A stretch of 64,000 nucleotides of DNA from Buttiauxella agrestis ATCC 33320 (GTDB lineage Bacteria > Pseudomonadota > Gammaproteobacteria > Enterobacterales > Enterobacteriaceae): the NCBI RefSeq assembly GCF_000735355.1, contig NZ_JMPI01000022.1, positions 372,025-436,024 on the forward strand, written 5' to 3'. This document shows, piece after piece, positions 61,492 to 64,000 of this stretch; position 1 is the first letter of the stretch; every line of letters begins with the position of its first letter. A program made the position numbers and the translations under genes. Below the pieces are notes generated by a model. The model was given only the letters and a program-made list of their open reading frames with translations. It searched no databases and was not told where the DNA came from.

Positions 61492-62082
61492 TTAAGCCAC
61501 GCGGCAAGCGGCTTCAAACGCTAAACGTGGCAGACGCGTATGGGCTTTTGCCGGGTCGCCATAACCGATGTTTATCAGCAAATTACTTTTCCAGCCGTTG
61601 GCGCTGAAAAACTCCGTATCGACTTTTTCACGGTCAAACCCGGACATCGGCCCGGTGTCGAAACCGAGCGCCCGACAGGCCGCAATCAGATAGGCCGCTT
61701 GCATGGAGCTGTTGCGAAATGCCGTTTCTTCTGCCAGCTCCGGGCTTGAGGTAAACCAGGCGCGGGCGTCGGCGTAAGGGAACAACGTCGGCAATTGTTC
61801 AAAGAAAGCAGGATCCCAGGCCACGATGGCGGTCACAGGCGCGCTCATGGTTTTGTCGATATTGCCTGATGACAGCGCGGATTTAAGACGTGCTTTTGCC
61901 TCCGGGCTGCGGATAAATAAAAAGCGTGCAGGCGAACAGTTGGCGGAGGTTGGGCCAAGGCGCATCAGGTTATAAATCTCGGCAAGCTGGGTATCACTCA
62001 CCGGTTTATCCAGCCACGCGCTGTGGGTTCGAGCGCCGGTAAACAGCGTTTCCAGCGCCTCGCTTGAGAGGGCATGACTCAT
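61492..62082 (-). CDS. rutE: Malonic semialdehyde reductase RutE
   Basis: 196 residues, the E. coli length. It is a nitroreductase-family flavoprotein that reduces malonic semialdehyde to 3-hydroxypropionate, the last step of the Rut pathway. [17 protein letters not shown] (about 42-58) and the C-terminal [20 protein letters not shown] are family motifs. The start overlaps the rutD stop by 4 nt. Confidence 0.96.
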   Translation of the reverse strand: MSHALSSEALETLFTGARTHSAWLDKPVSDTQLAEIYNLMRLGPTSANCSPARFLFIRSPEAKARLKSALSSGNIDKTMSAPVTAIVAWDPAFFEQLPTLFPYADARAWFTSSPELAEETAFRNSSMQAAYLIAACRALGFDTGPMSGFDREKVDTEFFSANGWKSNLLINIGYGDPAKAHTRLPRLAFEAACRVA

Positions 62083-62891
62083 ACATTTTCCTTCTGAAAA
62101 GAGGGTTCGATTTGCTGCAAAGCGCTCATTGCGCTCAGAAACCGTTGATTAAAATTGTTCGCGTCAGTGACGTTGCAGGCGTGTCCACCCCACGGCATCA
62201 CTTCAAGCGTGCTTTCAGGCAGCGCTTCATGTAATTCCACAGAACAATTCCACGGCACCAGAAGATCGTCGCGGGAGCAAATCAGCAGCACCGGCTGGTG
62301 AATATGTGCGGCTGTGTCGTGGAAATCAGCCGCTTTCAGCGCATTCAGGCGGCGAGTCAGATTTTCAGCTCCCTGAAAGTGCGCATTGTGCATCGCTTCT
62401 TCGGCCTCGAGGCACGGCTGATTCGCCGCCATCCAGTCTGCCGGGTAGAGAAAAAGCGGTTGAGCCTGCAAATAGGCGGTTGGGCCACTATCGCGCAGCA
62501 GCGTTTCACGCACCGCAAAACAGCGCCGTGTATGGGCATTGAGCTGCAACCAGCCATTAATTATCGCAATGCGATCAATAGACGCCGGGTAGTCCAACGC
62601 CAGTTGCAGGGCGACCAGCCCGCCGAGCGCATGTCCGAGCACGCTGTAATGCGTAATGCCCTGTTGCAACACGGCGCTGTGGATTTCATAAGCCATATCG
62701 GCAAGCGAGTAATCATTGGGTAGCGGCTCGCGGTTCACGCCAGTTCCGCGCTGGTCGTACACCACCAGTTGGTAATGTTCGCTCAGTGCCGCTCGTTGTG
62801 GCAGCCAGTAATTGCCAGTTCCTCCAAGCCCCGCAATCAAGAGCAGAACGGGGGCGTCGGGGAAGGGCGCTGGAGTCAGCTCAATTTGCAT
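62079..62891 (-). CDS. rutD: Alpha/beta hydrolase RutD
   Basis: 270 residues (E. coli 266). It is an alpha/beta hydrolase that accelerates the middle of uracil breakdown, described first as an aminoacrylate hydrolase and later as a carbamate hydrolase. The oxyanion region LIAGLGGTG and the Asp and His motifs ([16 protein letters not shown]) are present. The nucleophile elbow reads GHALGG, with Ala88 where GHSLGG proteins have serine, as in E. coli RutD. It lies 3 bp after rutC. Confidence 0.96.
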   Translation of the reverse strand: MQIELTPAPFPDAPVLLLIAGLGGTGNYWLPQRAALSEHYQLVVYDQRGTGVNREPLPNDYSLADMAYEIHSAVLQQGITHYSVLGHALGGLVALQLALDYPASIDRIAIINGWLQLNAHTRRCFAVRETLLRDSGPTAYLQAQPLFLYPADWMAANQPCLEAEEAMHNAHFQGAENLTRRLNALKAADFHDTAAHIHQPVLLICSRDDLLVPWNCSVELHEALPESTLEVMPWGGHACNVTDANNFNQRFLSAMSALQQIEPSFQKENV

Positions 62892-62894
62892 AAG

Positions 62895-63281
62895 CTATTT
62901 CCCGATATGAGCGACGCTGGCGATTTCAACCAACGCATCGGGTTTTACCAGCCCGCACTGAATGCAGAAGCGGGCCGGTTTTTCACCGGGGAAAAACTCG
63001 GCGTACACTTCGTTGATGGCGGCGTAGTTGCTCCAGTCGGTGATGAAAATTGAGTTAAACGTCACGTCATCCAGGGTGCCGCCTGCGGTTTCAATCACCG
63101 ATTTTATGGTTTCCAGCACATGGCGCGTCTGGGCTTTGGCGTCTCCGACATACACCACATTGTTTTGCTTATCGAACGGCAACGTGCCGGAGACATACAC
63201 CACGCCATCGGCCAGCGTGCCCGGTACAAATGGCGCAATAGGGGTTGTGGTTCCCGGCGGAATAATCACAGTTTTCGGCAT
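62895..63281 (-). CDS. rutC: 3-aminoacrylate deaminase RutC
   Basis: 128 residues from ATG 63281, the E. coli length, with AGGAG seven bases upstream; the open frame to 63362 runs into rutB. It is a RidA/YjgF family trimer that hydrolyses 3-aminoacrylate to malonic semialdehyde and ammonia. Key segments are [26 protein letters not shown] and [20 protein letters not shown] (ligand-site Arg and catalytic Glu region). Confidence 0.96.
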   Translation of the reverse strand: MPKTVIIPPGTTTPIAPFVPGTLADGVVYVSGTLPFDKQNNVVYVGDAKAQTRHVLETIKSVIETAGGTLDDVTFNSIFITDWSNYAAINEVYAEFFPGEKPARFCIQCGLVKPDALVEIASVAHIGK

Positions 63282-63295
63282 CGGCATTCTCCTGT

Positions 63296-63994
63296 TCAGG
63301 CAATTCGGGCAAGGGATGGCGGCTGTAACGCCTGGCAAAACGTGCCGACGTCGCTCACCCAACCAAAGAAGGTTTCAATATTGAAAAGTGCGGCTTGCTG
63401 CGCAAACGCAGGCCCGGCCTGATGCGTGGCGTCGGCTAAAACCACGCCAAAATATTCGAGGAAAAAGCCATCGCGTAGTGTCGATTCCACGCAAACGTTG
63501 GTGGCGATACCGGTAAACACCAGGTGGCGAATACCCCGCGACCGCAAAATGCTATCCAGCGGCGTGTTAAAGAAACCGCTGTAACGAGGTTTGGGCAGCA
63601 CGATATCACCCGGCTGCGGCACCAGTTCGTCCACCAGTTGGTAATCCCAGCTGCCTTTTGCCAGCAGTTTTCCCTGTAATTCCGGCTGCTTGCGCATGGT
63701 TTTGAGAGCGTTGGACTTGTGGAAATTCGGCGAACCTGGCCCGCCAGCTTCGACATAATCGCTGTCCCAACCGTTCTGGAACCAGACAATCAACATGCCA
63801 GCTTCCCTAGCGGCGGCCACCGCTGTTTTAATGTTTTCGATAACCGGTTTGGTTGCTGAAACATCAAAGCCCGCAAGGTCCAGATAACCGCCCTGGCTTG
63901 CGTAAGCATTTTGCATATCGACGACGATCAGCGCCGTTTGTTCAGCGGCAAAAGTGATGGCTTCGGGGCGAGCATCAAGAGTGATTTGTTTCAT
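63296..63994 (-). CDS. rutB: Ureidoacrylate amidohydrolase RutB
   Basis: 232 residues from ATG 63994 (E. coli 230). It is an isochorismatase-like cysteine hydrolase that cleaves ureidoacrylate to 3-aminoacrylate and carbamate. The catalytic Asp is in [12 protein letters not shown], the Lys in [11 protein letters not shown] and the Cys in [15 protein letters not shown] one codon upstream is also in frame. TGA triplets overlapping the start suggest that rutA ends here just outside the window, in a coupled arrangement. Confidence 0.95.
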   Translation of the reverse strand: MKQITLDARPEAITFAAEQTALIVVDMQNAYASQGGYLDLAGFDVSATKPVIENIKTAVAAAREAGMLIVWFQNGWDSDYVEAGGPGSPNFHKSNALKTMRKQPELQGKLLAKGSWDYQLVDELVPQPGDIVLPKPRYSGFFNTPLDSILRSRGIRHLVFTGIATNVCVESTLRDGFFLEYFGVVLADATHQAGPAFAQQAALFNIETFFGWVSDVGTFCQALQPPSLARIA

Positions 63995-64000
63995 CACGCC

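Overview
The window is a stretch of chromosome from a member of the Enterobacteriaceae. From position 1 to about 52 kb it follows the Escherichia coli K-12 gene order ycbJ - elyC - cmoM - mukFEB - ldtD - mepK - gloC - aspC - ompF - asnS - pncB - pepN - ssuEADCB - pyrD - zapC - ycbX - rlmL - uup - pqiABC - rmf - fabA - lonB - matP - ompA - sulA - sxy - yccS - yccF - helD - mgsA - csgI - yccU - hspQ - rlmI - yccX - tusE - yccA. The proteins read as clear orthologues but are too divergent to be Escherichia. A less GC-rich genus such as Buttiauxella, Kluyvera or a relative would fit, but I cannot place it further without a search.

Layout. 1-8.6 kb: the end of ycbJ, envelope gene elyC, the tRNA-modifying cmoM, and the overlapping mukF-mukE-mukB condensin operon. 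8.7-13.3 kb: peptidoglycan enzymes LdtD and MepK, glyoxalase GloC, and AspC. 13.4-16.7 kb: porin ompF with its long OmpR-type control region, then asnS. 16.8-21 kb: pncB and pepN, ending in an inverted repeat that carries CCCTAA repeats. 21-25.3 kb: the complete alkanesulfonate operon ssuEADCB. 25.4-36.4 kb: pyrD, zapC, ycbX, rlmL, uup, pqiABC and rmf. 36.4-41.5 kb: fabA with FabR/FadR-type sites, lonB, matP, ompA and SOS gene sulA. 41.6-52 kb: sxy and a run of small housekeeping genes.

After yccA the order departs from E. coli. There is a lone OppA-like peptide-binding protein, the tRNA-Ser(UGA) gene, an SDR oxidoreductase and an HxlR regulator, then agp, yccJ, wrbA, an ERIC element, ymdF and a DMT-family exporter. 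The hya, app, gfc/etk, csp and tor genes found between serT and agp in K-12 are absent. The window closes with rutG-F-E-D-C-B for uracil nitrogen use; rutA would lie just outside.

I see no prophage, insertion sequence, CRISPR array or defence locus, and no clearly new multi-gene system. The most distinctive sequence-level items are the telomere-like CCCTAA array after pepN, the loss of the conserved Pro-Glu pair in the OmpF constriction loop, a palindromic operator shared by the HxlR regulator and its SDR neighbour, a diverged ERIC element with paired arm changes, and the orphan OppA-like gene.
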